A DNA stretch of 64,000 bases from the NCBI GenBank assembly GCA_902514945.1, contig CABXSO010000001.1, positions 21,175 through 85,174 of the forward strand, given 5' to 3'. A program made the translations under genes and the position numbers. The notes under the pieces are model-generated. The model saw only the letters and a list, made by a program, of their open reading frames with translations, did not search any database and was not told the origin of the DNA. This DNA is from an uncultured Pelagibacteraceae bacterium (GTDB lineage: Bacteria > Pseudomonadota > Alphaproteobacteria > Pelagibacterales > Pelagibacteraceae). Positions 54,702 to 63,343 of this stretch are shown here, piece by piece. The stretch's first letter is position 1, and each line of letters begins with the position of its first letter.

Positions 54702-55802
54702 CTAAAATCCCTCTAAAAATCTTAAAGCTCTTTTTTTTAAACCATATCTTTTACTTAATTTAAAATTATTTTTTGAAAATATTGTTCTTTTTTCAAAATT
54801 ATTAATTATTTTATTTATCTCAAGCTTCCACAAATTTGGATTATTAAAGTTTTTTATAAAAATAGAATTTTTATTTGTTAGAATCTCTCTTAGAGCTGGT
54901 AAATCTGATGAAATTATAATTTTACCAGTAGTCAAATAATCAAATAACTTTAATGGTGAAGTAAAATTAGTTATATCACCAACATTACCCCCTGATGTAA
55001 TTTTTTGATTATAAGGCATTAAAAGTATATCCATTTTATTAAGTTCTTTCTCAATATTTTTATATTCTACATAATCTTTGAAAAATAAATTATTTTTAAA
55101 ATTACTTAATTTTAATTTTGCATTTCTTTTATCTCCATAAATAAAATAGTAATTATTTTTGTCTATAATTGACAGTTTAACTAAAAGATCAATATTCCAT
55201 TTATAAATAGATCCAAAAACCCCTATTTTTACTTTTGTTCTTTTTTTAAAATTATTGTTAATTTTTTTTTTTAATGAAGATCCACTTGGCAATATATGTA
55301 TCCTGGTATCATTAAAATCTAAAAATTTTGAATAATAATTTCCAGCTTTATTTGAAATCGCTATAAATCTAATCAAATATTTTGATTTAAAAAATTTTAA
55401 TCTTTTAGTAATAAATCTAACTACCCTACTTTCAATATCTAAAGGATGATGAAGTTCAAGAATATTCTTTTTTCTTAAAAGACAAAGTAAGAATGATGTA
55501 AAAAAATTTCTCGTTATATAAATATCTGGTTTATATCTTAAGCTTGCGAAAATTGATTCGATTGAAAAAAAATAATATTTAAAACCTAAAGGGAATTTTT
55601 TGTATCTTTTTAGCTTAATAAAATTGAATTTTGTTTTAACATTATAGTATTCAAAGATTGAGTCTTTAATTTTTTCAGAGTTTGGGCTAATTAATAAAAC
55701 ATCGTTTCCATTTTCAACTAAGGCTTCACACATTTTTATGGTCTGTATTGAGTTTGCCATTTTTGAGGGCATATCGTTGTTTGAAAGATAACAAACTCTC
55801 AT
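54702..55802 (-). CDS. Glycosyltransferase (GT4-like fold)
   Basis: CYLSNNDMPSKMANSIQTIKMCEAL; LLMPYNQKITSGGNVGDITNFTSPLKLFDYLTTGKIIISSDLPALREIL. Confidence 0.82.
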   Translation of the reverse strand: MRVCYLSNNDMPSKMANSIQTIKMCEALVENGNDVLLISPNSEKIKDSIFEYYNVKTKFNFIKLKRYKKFPLGFKYYFFSIESIFASLRYKPDIYITRNFFTSFLLCLLRKKNILELHHPLDIESRVVRFITKRLKFFKSKYLIRFIAISNKAGNYYSKFLDFNDTRIHILPSGSSLKKKINNNFKKRTKVKIGVFGSIYKWNIDLLVKLSIIDKNNYYFIYGDKRNAKLKLSNFKNNLFFKDYVEYKNIEKELNKMDILLMPYNQKITSGGNVGDITNFTSPLKLFDYLTTGKIIISSDLPALREILTNKNSIFIKNFNNPNLWKLEINKIINNFEKRTIFSKNNFKLSKRYGLKKRALRFLEGF

Positions 55803-55812
55803 CTTTTAAATC

Positions 55813-56910
55813 CTATAATTTATTTTTTTCAAAAAAAATAAATTTTATAATATCTCCTAGTGTTGTCTTTTTTGAAAAATTTTTAAAATAATTATCAATT
55901 TGTGAATAATTTTTCCTATCAAATTCTCCATATTTACTTTGAATAAAATGTTTTATTGCCAAAAATCGTATTAAAACCCTAGATGAATAATAGCGATTAA
56001 AAATAAAAAAAAATGAAAATAAAAATTTTAAAATAGAAACTGAATATCCAAAGAATTTATCAGATAAATTGCCAATTTTTTTTATTAACAAAAGTCTATA
56101 TTTATAATTGTAATATATATTTTTTGCCCAGTTTCTGCCTACGGTCACAGACACAAAGTGAAAGACTTTCTCATCAAGATCTACGCACAATAATCCCTCT
56201 CGTTGCTTCAATCGATGAGATAAATCAATATCCTCCTCCCCATAAAAAAAATCTGGATCTGATAAACCAGCTTTTTTTAGTGCAGAGCCCTTCATTAATG
56301 ACGCACATCCACAAACTGCATCAGATTTTATTAAACCTTTAAAATCTTTTCTGTCTAAGTGGATCCCGTTGTAATCAGCACAATTTTTTTGAAATTTTAA
56401 ATTATATCCTATGGTAGTTCCTCGATACCACACATAGTTTTTTTTATAACCATGCAATATTTTTGGACTTATACCCACAATTTCTTTATTATTTTCTAAT
56501 CTTTGAATTAGATTATTAAGAGTTGTTTTGGGTACAACTATATCATTATCCATTCTTGCTATATATTTAAATTTATTTTTTAATAGGAACTTATATCCTG
56601 CATTGTGGCCTAAACCACATCCATAATTCTCTTTATTTTTAATATAGTAAATTTTTTTTTGATTAGGGTGGTTTCTAACTTTTAAAAATTCTTTTTTATT
56701 TCTTAATATCATGATATTTTTTTTTTTTAACCAAGTTTTAATATTTTCAAAATATATTTGATCAGAATTATTATCTATTAAAACTATTAATGGACTAATT
56801 TTGCTTTGATTAATTATTGAATTTAAACATTTTATAGTTTTTTTATAATCATTCCAAAAAAGAACAACAACACCTAAAAAATTTTTTTTATATGGATTTT
56901 TATTTTTCAT
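55813..56910 (-). CDS. Glycosyltransferase family 2 (start trimmed)
   Basis: MKNKNPYKKNFLGVVVLFWNDYKKTIKCLNSI..., YIARMDNDIVVPKTTLNNLI, GLSDPDFFYGEEDIDLSHRLKQ; ORF track start at 56982 would overlap the upstream gene by more than 80 bp. Confidence 0.88.
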   Translation of the reverse strand: MKNKNPYKKNFLGVVVLFWNDYKKTIKCLNSIINQSKISPLIVLIDNNSDQIYFENIKTWLKKKNIMILRNKKEFLKVRNHPNQKKIYYIKNKENYGCGLGHNAGYKFLLKNKFKYIARMDNDIVVPKTTLNNLIQRLENNKEIVGISPKILHGYKKNYVWYRGTTIGYNLKFQKNCADYNGIHLDRKDFKGLIKSDAVCGCASLMKGSALKKAGLSDPDFFYGEEDIDLSHRLKQREGLLCVDLDEKVFHFVSVTVGRNWAKNIYYNYKYRLLLIKKIGNLSDKFFGYSVSILKFLFSFFFIFNRYYSSRVLIRFLAIKHFIQSKYGEFDRKNYSQIDNYFKNFSKKTTLGDIIKFIFFEKNKL

Positions 56911-57769
56911 AAAATAGAATTTTACTAAAATATATTTCTGATAGATATCCATGTGGTAAAAATTTTTCTGTAGCACCTCCATGTATATTTGTTATTTCAC
57001 CAATAAAAATTTCTTTATCATTGGTGTACATATCAATTCTGACAAAATTAAAATATTTACTAATTTTCTCAGCAAGAATAATCATTTCATTGAAATTTTT
57101 TGGTTTTATTAATTTTTTTTCATTCATTTTAAAATCTATTGATATGCCTAACTTATTCCACTCAATATCATAAATACTTCTGGAATGATCAGTTGCTCTA
57201 TCAAAGTCTACTTGAACCGCTTTTGCCTGTCCATTGAAACAAAAAATTTTATAATCAATTATATTTTCATTATTGAATAATAGTGGCTCAATGATGATCT
57301 TGGGTTTTAGATTTAAATAATTTCTTTCCCTATTCGCGTAATATTGGTTTTGACGAAACCAACTTTCAATTTTCTGTTTATCTATATTATCTAATTGATT
57401 TTTTTCTTTTTTAATAATCCATTTTCCAGCCAAATGAGTAGGTTTAATTACGCAATTAGAATTTAAAGTAAATTTATCTATCTCAGAAAAATTTTTAGCA
57501 ACTAAAATATTGGGCACTATATATTTTTTTTCTATTACTTGATGTAAAAATATTTTACAAAATTCTTTGTCTGACACAAAAATTCTTAAAGGATCCTCAA
57601 TCTCTTTGGAAGTCTTAATATAATAAAGCATATCATTAAAAATCTTTTTTTTTGACGGCAATCTTTTGTGTATAAAAAAGAACTGTATAAATGACAAAAT
57701 TTTATCAAAAAATTTATTGTTAGGTAAGTTATCTAGGAAAAATTTAAATAAGGTTCTTTTGATATTCAT
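56900..57769 (-). CDS. TupA-like ATP-grasp domain protein
   Basis: NCVIKPTHLAGKWIIKKEKN, IIIEPLLFNNENIIDYKIFCFNGQAKAVQVDFDR, FVRIDMYTNDKEIFIGEITNIHGGATEKF. Confidence 0.8.
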   Translation of the reverse strand: MNIKRTLFKFFLDNLPNNKFFDKILSFIQFFFIHKRLPSKKKIFNDMLYYIKTSKEIEDPLRIFVSDKEFCKIFLHQVIEKKYIVPNILVAKNFSEIDKFTLNSNCVIKPTHLAGKWIIKKEKNQLDNIDKQKIESWFRQNQYYANRERNYLNLKPKIIIEPLLFNNENIIDYKIFCFNGQAKAVQVDFDRATDHSRSIYDIEWNKLGISIDFKMNEKKLIKPKNFNEMIILAEKISKYFNFVRIDMYTNDKEIFIGEITNIHGGATEKFLPHGYLSEIYFSKILFYEK

Positions 57770-57820
57770 TTTTTTAATTATATCATATTTAGAAGTATTA
57801 ATACTTGAACCTAATAATTG

Positions 57821-58606
57821 TTATTTTTTTAAAATATTATGGAATACTAAAGCTAATAATATACTCAAGTTTATCAAGAGATATCCAATTGTGAAAAATA
57901 ATAGAACTTCAGGTAAGTAATTACGAGTATAAATCGAAATTAAAGAGAATGTTAACAGTATTATCTCGTTGATACCACATTGGGTAAATATATTTCTCCA
58001 ACAATAAAAGATTAAAGATCCAGTTTTTGATTTTTTTCTATAATTAAAACTTCTTTTAAATTGACAAGCTATGACTAGCCAGAAAAATGAATTATTATTA
58101 ATTTTTTTCGTATAAGGAAAATTAGTCAAAAAAGGTCTCAAAATATTAAATAAAGTTAAACTAAAAATAGTTAAAATCATTAAATTAAATTCTATTAAGT
58201 TATCTTTGTATAATCCAATAGATAAAGATGGAAATAATAGTATATAGAAAATATCAGAATTTATCCTCTCCAGTGTTGAGCCTAGACTAGAAATTGAATT
58301 TTGCAACCTGGCTAGTTCACCATCAATGTTATCTAATAATACCCATGAGCAAGCAATTAAAGATCCCATCAAATAATTTGAATTAGAAAAAAAATAAAAA
58401 CATAAAAATGATACTAAAATTGAAAAAATTGTAATTGTGTTAGGCTTTATCTCTATTTTATTTAAAAAATAATAAGAGAGAATTACAGATACTCTTCTAG
58501 AAAGAGTGGCAAGTAAGTATGGCTTTTCGTATCGAATTTTTTCAAATGGATAAATAATCTTTTGAATTTTTTTTGGAACTAATATTCCCAGGGGTTTTTC
58601 TCTCAT
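57821..58606 (-). CDS. CDP-alcohol phosphatidyltransferase family protein
   Basis: Multi-TM; DNIDGELARLQNSISSLGSTLERINSD aligns to the DxxDGxxAR(x8)GxxxDxxxD motif with deviations at the third and fourth Asp. Confidence 0.8.
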   Translation of the reverse strand: MREKPLGILVPKKIQKIIYPFEKIRYEKPYLLATLSRRVSVILSYYFLNKIEIKPNTITIFSILVSFLCFYFFSNSNYLMGSLIACSWVLLDNIDGELARLQNSISSLGSTLERINSDIFYILLFPSLSIGLYKDNLIEFNLMILTIFSLTLFNILRPFLTNFPYTKKINNNSFFWLVIACQFKRSFNYRKKSKTGSLIFYCWRNIFTQCGINEIILLTFSLISIYTRNYLPEVLLFFTIGYLLINLSILLALVFHNILKK

Positions 58607-59293
58607 TTATTTTACTATATATGATGGCCTGTTGAAAAAAGGAAATTTAATAATCTTTTTATTTTTTTTTTTTAAAAATCTATTGATTGTATCTGTCTCG
58701 CCTTTATAAAAAGTTCCACCAGTTCCCACACCTTCATAATTATCAAAAAGAATTATGCCGCCTTTAATAACTTTATTATATAAGTTGTCAAGAACACATT
58801 GCGTTGTTTCGACAAAATCAATATCTACATTTAATAGTGCAATTTTAAGATTGGGATTTTTTTTTACGAAATTTGGAATAGTTTGCAATACATCGCCTTT
58901 TATAAGTTTAAAATTTTTTATTTTTTTTTTTTTAAAAATTTTTGTTAATTGATTAATCGCGATCGAACTTCCACCAGCCGTGTTAATCCAGTGTTTTCTC
59001 TGTTTTTTTTCATTTTTAAATTTTGTGTCTGGAAATTTATCACTAAAAACATCGAATGCTATGAGTTTATTGCTTTTTGATTTACCAATAAGTTCTCTTA
59101 ACATCGCGAATCTGGAGAGAGATGTTCCTTTAAAAACCCCACACTCAACGATTGATCCTTTATAATTTTTTATCTTTTTAAATATTTCATAATGAATTAA
59201 AAACTTTGACAATCTCTCATCATTCATAAATAAATTAAAATGCGTTTCTGCGTCATACATATTTTGTAAATTAAATTTAGGAAGTTTAATCAT
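58607..59293 (-). CDS. TylF/macrocin O-methyltransferase-like SAM methyltransferase
   Basis: GSIVECGVFKGTSLSRFAMLRE, IALLNVDIDFVETTQCVLDNLYNKVIKGGIILFDNYEGVGTGGTF. Confidence 0.85.
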   Translation of the reverse strand: MIKLPKFNLQNMYDAETHFNLFMNDERLSKFLIHYEIFKKIKNYKGSIVECGVFKGTSLSRFAMLRELIGKSKSNKLIAFDVFSDKFPDTKFKNEKKQRKHWINTAGGSSIAINQLTKIFKKKKIKNFKLIKGDVLQTIPNFVKKNPNLKIALLNVDIDFVETTQCVLDNLYNKVIKGGIILFDNYEGVGTGGTFYKGETDTINRFLKKKNKKIIKFPFFNRPSYIVK

Positions 59294-60063
59294 TTTTTAA
59301 ATAAGGATTTTGCTTTAATATAATCCTGTTTTGTGTCAATTTCAATCCATCTTGAATTAATTGTTTTTTTATACTTGATATTATTAACTTTTAAAAATTC
59401 ATTCATAAAATGCTCCCAGTTAAGTTGAATATTTTCTTTTTTTTTTAAAAATTTTTTTAAACTAAAAATCATTTTTACTTTTATATCACTCTTTATCAGA
59501 ATTATTCCTATTGCTTCTCCAACAAAATTTAGTTTTTTAAGCTCCGATTTTTTAATTAATCTTTTGTCTATTGTTTTTCTTACAAATCCATATTTGTCTG
59601 CTAGTGCTTTAGCGCATTCAACGTTTGAAATTGAAGTTTTTCCAATCAGAAAAGATGAATGTGTGTTATGTTTTAAAAAACTCTTTAAAATATCACTCGA
59701 AAATACAAGATCTCCATCAAAAACCAGACTATTTCCATATGATTTTTCAAGCCCTTTTAAAAGGGAAAATGAATTTCCTTTTATTCTATACTCATTATTG
59801 TAAATAAATTTAAAATTAAAATAATTATCAAATTTTTTAATTTCTTTTTTTATTAATTTTTTTTTATATCCTAAAACTAGTACTACATCTTTAATTTTAA
59901 ATTTCTTTAAAATCTCTAAATTTCTATCAATTAAAGTTTGGTTATTAACTTTTAACAAACACTTTGGGTTTCTAGTAATATTTGAAATTCTTTTACCAAA
60001 ACCAGCTAACAAAAAAATTGCTGAAAGTTTATTTAGTTTTTTTTTTCTCTGTTTTTGATCCAT
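59290..60063 (-). CDS. MobA/LicC-like nucleotidyltransferase (candidate phosphonate or choline-phosphate cytidylyltransferase)
   Basis: SAIFLLAGFGKRISNITRNPKCLLKVNNQTLIDRNLEILKKFKIKDVVLVLGYKKKLI, FDGDLVFSSDIL. Confidence 0.85.
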   Translation of the reverse strand: MDQKQRKKKLNKLSAIFLLAGFGKRISNITRNPKCLLKVNNQTLIDRNLEILKKFKIKDVVLVLGYKKKLIKKEIKKFDNYFNFKFIYNNEYRIKGNSFSLLKGLEKSYGNSLVFDGDLVFSSDILKSFLKHNTHSSFLIGKTSISNVECAKALADKYGFVRKTIDKRLIKKSELKKLNFVGEAIGIILIKSDIKVKMIFSLKKFLKKKENIQLNWEHFMNEFLKVNNIKYKKTINSRWIEIDTKQDYIKAKSLFKK

Positions 60064-60962
60064 ACTCTTATCATGGTTCTTTTTAATCTACTTTCCTTAT
60101 TCTTTATCTTAGCCAGGGGTAAAGCATCATAAGCGTCTGAAAAAGACGTTCTGCCATGAAGAACTTTGGAGTCAAGGTTAAATAAAACATCTCCTTTTTG
60201 CATTTTATATCTAAATTGAAATTTACTTGTTTCTAAAAGAGCATCTAATACATCAAGTGCATAAAGTTGTTTGGATGTTAGTTTTTTATTGGCCTTCATG
60301 TGTGCTGCTTCGAGATACGGTCTCAAATATCTAAACATTGGTTGATTAGTTTTATCATAAGTTAAAATTGGTGCTCTATACAATTCATCTGCAACTCCCC
60401 TTTTTTCCCAAAAAAAGTTTTTCTCAAGTATGCTTTTTGCTTCGGCAAAATTTAAGTTTAACTCTTTGTGGATGGTTTTTGAGTCAACCAATATTGTTTC
60501 CCCTCCTGCCTTAGAACTAGATAAGCATCCAAACATTAAATATTCCCAACCATTTGGTATATTAACGTTATCAGTATGAATACTTCCTCCTTCTCTTGTC
60601 TGGTGATATCTTGAGCCTTTATGCATTGATAGCTTTCTATCCCTATCGTAAACTTCTATGAGTTTATCTTTTGATGAATTTTGGATTAGTGTATCTCCAG
60701 CATACTCACACATAATTTCTAAAATTTTCTTTACTGTTTGTGCTGAGAATTTTCTCGCTTTATAACTTTTAGGATAAAGACAGATAATTAGTGCTCTAAT
60801 ATTTTTTTTAAAATCTAAAATTTTTTTGCAATTTAGTGTAAATTTTTTAAGCTCAGGAATTTCTTTATTGGCGTAAAATGTATTTTTTTTTTCAATATTT
60901 CTTAAAGTATTGAATAAATGCTTATTAATATATTTAAATTGTACAAATTTATTATTTTTCAT
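60033..60962 (-). CDS. TauD/TfdA-like Fe(II)/2-oxoglutarate dioxygenase
   Basis: GGSIHTDNVNIPNGWEYLMFGCLSSSKAGGETILVDSKTIHKEL ... VLFNLDSKVLHGRTSFSDA ... RTMIRVWI: HxD...H...R triad pattern. Confidence 0.78.
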   Translation of the reverse strand: MKNNKFVQFKYINKHLFNTLRNIEKKNTFYANKEIPELKKFTLNCKKILDFKKNIRALIICLYPKSYKARKFSAQTVKKILEIMCEYAGDTLIQNSSKDKLIEVYDRDRKLSMHKGSRYHQTREGGSIHTDNVNIPNGWEYLMFGCLSSSKAGGETILVDSKTIHKELNLNFAEAKSILEKNFFWEKRGVADELYRAPILTYDKTNQPMFRYLRPYLEAAHMKANKKLTSKQLYALDVLDALLETSKFQFRYKMQKGDVLFNLDSKVLHGRTSFSDAYDALPLAKIKNKESRLKRTMIRVWIKNREKKN

Positions 60963-61948
60963 TTTTTTAACAATTTTTTTTGAATTAATCCTTTAGCATT
61001 ATTCTTTAAATATGTTTCTCCAAGATGGCTGACTACACTGCCATTAATTTTTTTTCTAGATTCGTAAATAATAATATTTTTTTTCCTATTAAAATATTTT
61101 TTTTTTGAATAAGTGCATAAAAGTGGTTGATTTTCAAGGGGATAAACCAAATAATTTTTATTATCGTGCAAAAATTTTATTTTATTTTTTTTCACTGCTT
61201 GTTTAATTTTTCTATATTTTTTTAGTACATAATATAAGGAACCTATTGTATGGTATGGTCCAGTAAGTTTCTTTTCAATATGTGTATTTATATCCATGTA
61301 AAACGATCTAACTTTATTTTTCGGCTTAACTCTATATGCAACAAAAGCTGCACCTGTTAATCCAAATAACCCTTTACAAGAGCTAAATGTTGCGACTTCT
61401 GCATTATTGTGACCATCCTCCAAACCAATTGACCCAGTTGCATCAAGCATCAGATTTGCTGAACATCTTTTTTTTAACAATTTTAACTCATTTATTGGGA
61501 CTTTAAGGCCTATACTTGTTTCAACTGGAGAAGCGCATACCCAATCATAATTTTTTTTTAAATATCTAATTTTTTTCCAGGATATACTATCAATCTGTTT
61601 AATAATTTTAAAATTCGATTTAAGGAAATTTAAAATTTTATAAACTCTATCAGAATAATATCCCGTTCTGACAACCAATACTTTGCCTTTTACAAAATTT
61701 TGTAAAGCAATTTCAATCGCTAAGCTCCCAGAGCCTTGAAAGCAAGCAACATTTCTTAAGCCGCTTATTCTTCTTAAACTTTTAATTACTTCTGTCTCAA
61801 TTTTTTTATAATTACTATCCCCTCTTCCAAAGAAAGGTCCTAATCCTTCAATATTTTCCTCTAATAAACTTCCTGGTCCTGGAGTAAAGACTATTTTTTT
61901 ATTTTTTTCTAATACAAAATTTTTTATTGTTTTATTTGAAATTTTCAC
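60959..61948 (-). CDS. Class V aminotransferase (2-aminoethylphosphonate transaminase-like)
   Basis: KIVFTPGPGSLLEENI, FQGSGSLAIEIAL, LMLDATGSIGLEDGHNNAEVATFSSCKGLFGLTGAAFV with candidate PLP lysine. Confidence 0.83.
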   Translation of the reverse strand: MKISNKTIKNFVLEKNKKIVFTPGPGSLLEENIEGLGPFFGRGDSNYKKIETEVIKSLRRISGLRNVACFQGSGSLAIEIALQNFVKGKVLVVRTGYYSDRVYKILNFLKSNFKIIKQIDSISWKKIRYLKKNYDWVCASPVETSIGLKVPINELKLLKKRCSANLMLDATGSIGLEDGHNNAEVATFSSCKGLFGLTGAAFVAYRVKPKNKVRSFYMDINTHIEKKLTGPYHTIGSLYYVLKKYRKIKQAVKKNKIKFLHDNKNYLVYPLENQPLLCTYSKKKYFNRKKNIIIYESRKKINGSVVSHLGETYLKNNAKGLIQKKLLKK

Positions 61949-61951
61949 GAC

Positions 61952-63256
61952 TTATTTAGTACCAGGGATTAATTCTAAAATATCTTTGATTTTAATGAGA
62001 TCTTTATCTGCCTCAAACGACCTACCATTTTCTAAAATAGATTTAGCTGTATTATACATTGCGGGATAAGCAGCTCTTAGCATTTGATTAGCATAAATTA
62101 CCAAGTTAAAACCATTTTCTATAAGCTCATCTTCAGTCACTTTATTATAAGTCGAGGGCACAGAAACTAAAGGAATTGATTTGTGTTTTTTTCTAAACTC
62201 TTTCGAAAATTGAAAAATTTCATCAGTTGTTTTTTGTCTACTATGTATCATTATTCCGTCAACACCAGCTTCGATGTAAGCATCTGCTCTAAAAAGAGCA
62301 TCTTTTACACCTTTTTCAAGTATTAGACTTTCTATTCTCGCTATTACCATAAAATGTTCGCTTATTCTTGATGAACGGCCTGCCTTTATTTTTTCTGAAA
62401 AAACTTTTACATCTTCTTGTTCTTGTTTTACCTCATTTCCAAATAGTGAATTTTTTTTAAGACCTTTTTTATCTTCAATTATCACAGCAGAAATACCTAA
62501 CCTCTCCATACTCTTTACATTCAATTGAAAATGTTCAACTTTTCCTCCTGTGTCAGCATCCATAATTAGTGGTTTTGTAGTGACATCAAATATATTATTG
62601 ATATTATTTAAGCGATTGTTTATTTCTAGTACTTCAATATCTGGCTTTCCTTGTGAGGTTGAGTCTGTTAGTGAACTTGACCAAAAACCGTCAAATTGGA
62701 TTAGCTTGTCATTTTTGTTAATTGAAATATTTTCTAATATCAAAGCTGACAATGGATTATGGGCTTCCATTATTCTTACAATTTTTTTTACGTTTAAAAG
62801 TCTTTTTAAAGATGATTTCCTCAAGTCAGTTGTGGTACCAATTATTTTTTCTTTTAACGATAAATGAGTTGAGGATACACCCTTTGTATATTCTATTTCG
62901 ATTAATTTCCCTCCATAACTCTTTAATGCCGCTATAGCTAAAGTTCTATATGGTGCCAAAGGACCTTCGATCCAATCAGATCCATGTATCATATAGTCGG
63001 GTTTATATTTTAAAATAGTTGGTGCGTAATCCCATTCTTGTTGTTCAAAAACTTTTGAAACCCCTTTAATGTTTTCAATTATTTCTTTTCTGTTCTGCCA
63101 ACTAAGATATGGAAGTCTTTTGTGTTCTGCTACGGCTTTATCGTTTAGTAATCCTATAATAACATCACCATACTTTCTTGCCTCTTTAATGATATTGACA
63201 TGACCATGGTGGAAAACATCAGCTGACATTCCAACGTATACAGTTTTTGAACTCAT
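61952..63256 (-). CDS. pepM: Bifunctional cytidylyltransferase-like domain / phosphoenolpyruvate phosphomutase
   Basis: N-terminal VYVGMSADVFHHGHVNIIKEARKYGDVIIGLL (nucleotidyltransferase HxGH); C-terminal MDADTGGKVEHF, IEDKKGLKKNSLFG matches PepM EDKxGxKxNS, VDGIMIHSRQ. Confidence 0.93.
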   Translation of the reverse strand: MSSKTVYVGMSADVFHHGHVNIIKEARKYGDVIIGLLNDKAVAEHKRLPYLSWQNRKEIIENIKGVSKVFEQQEWDYAPTILKYKPDYMIHGSDWIEGPLAPYRTLAIAALKSYGGKLIEIEYTKGVSSTHLSLKEKIIGTTTDLRKSSLKRLLNVKKIVRIMEAHNPLSALILENISINKNDKLIQFDGFWSSSLTDSTSQGKPDIEVLEINNRLNNINNIFDVTTKPLIMDADTGGKVEHFQLNVKSMERLGISAVIIEDKKGLKKNSLFGNEVKQEQEDVKVFSEKIKAGRSSRISEHFMVIARIESLILEKGVKDALFRADAYIEAGVDGIMIHSRQKTTDEIFQFSKEFRKKHKSIPLVSVPSTYNKVTEDELIENGFNLVIYANQMLRAAYPAMYNTAKSILENGRSFEADKDLIKIKDILELIPGTK

Positions 63257-63343
63257 AGATTTATAATTTTATCATAAATTTAAAGGGTTATATTCGATAA
63301 ATATTATTTTTAATTTATCTTAAGTCTTATATATCTAATTCAT

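Noticed and set aside
62550-62937. Plus-strand ORFs antisense to pepM
   Set aside because: Shadow frames within a well-supported bifunctional PepM gene
45000-63256. Transposase/integrase genes or att-like direct repeats expected for a mobile island
   Set aside because: No recombinase-like protein or convincing direct repeats were recognised; variability is more likely through homologous recombination in the flanks
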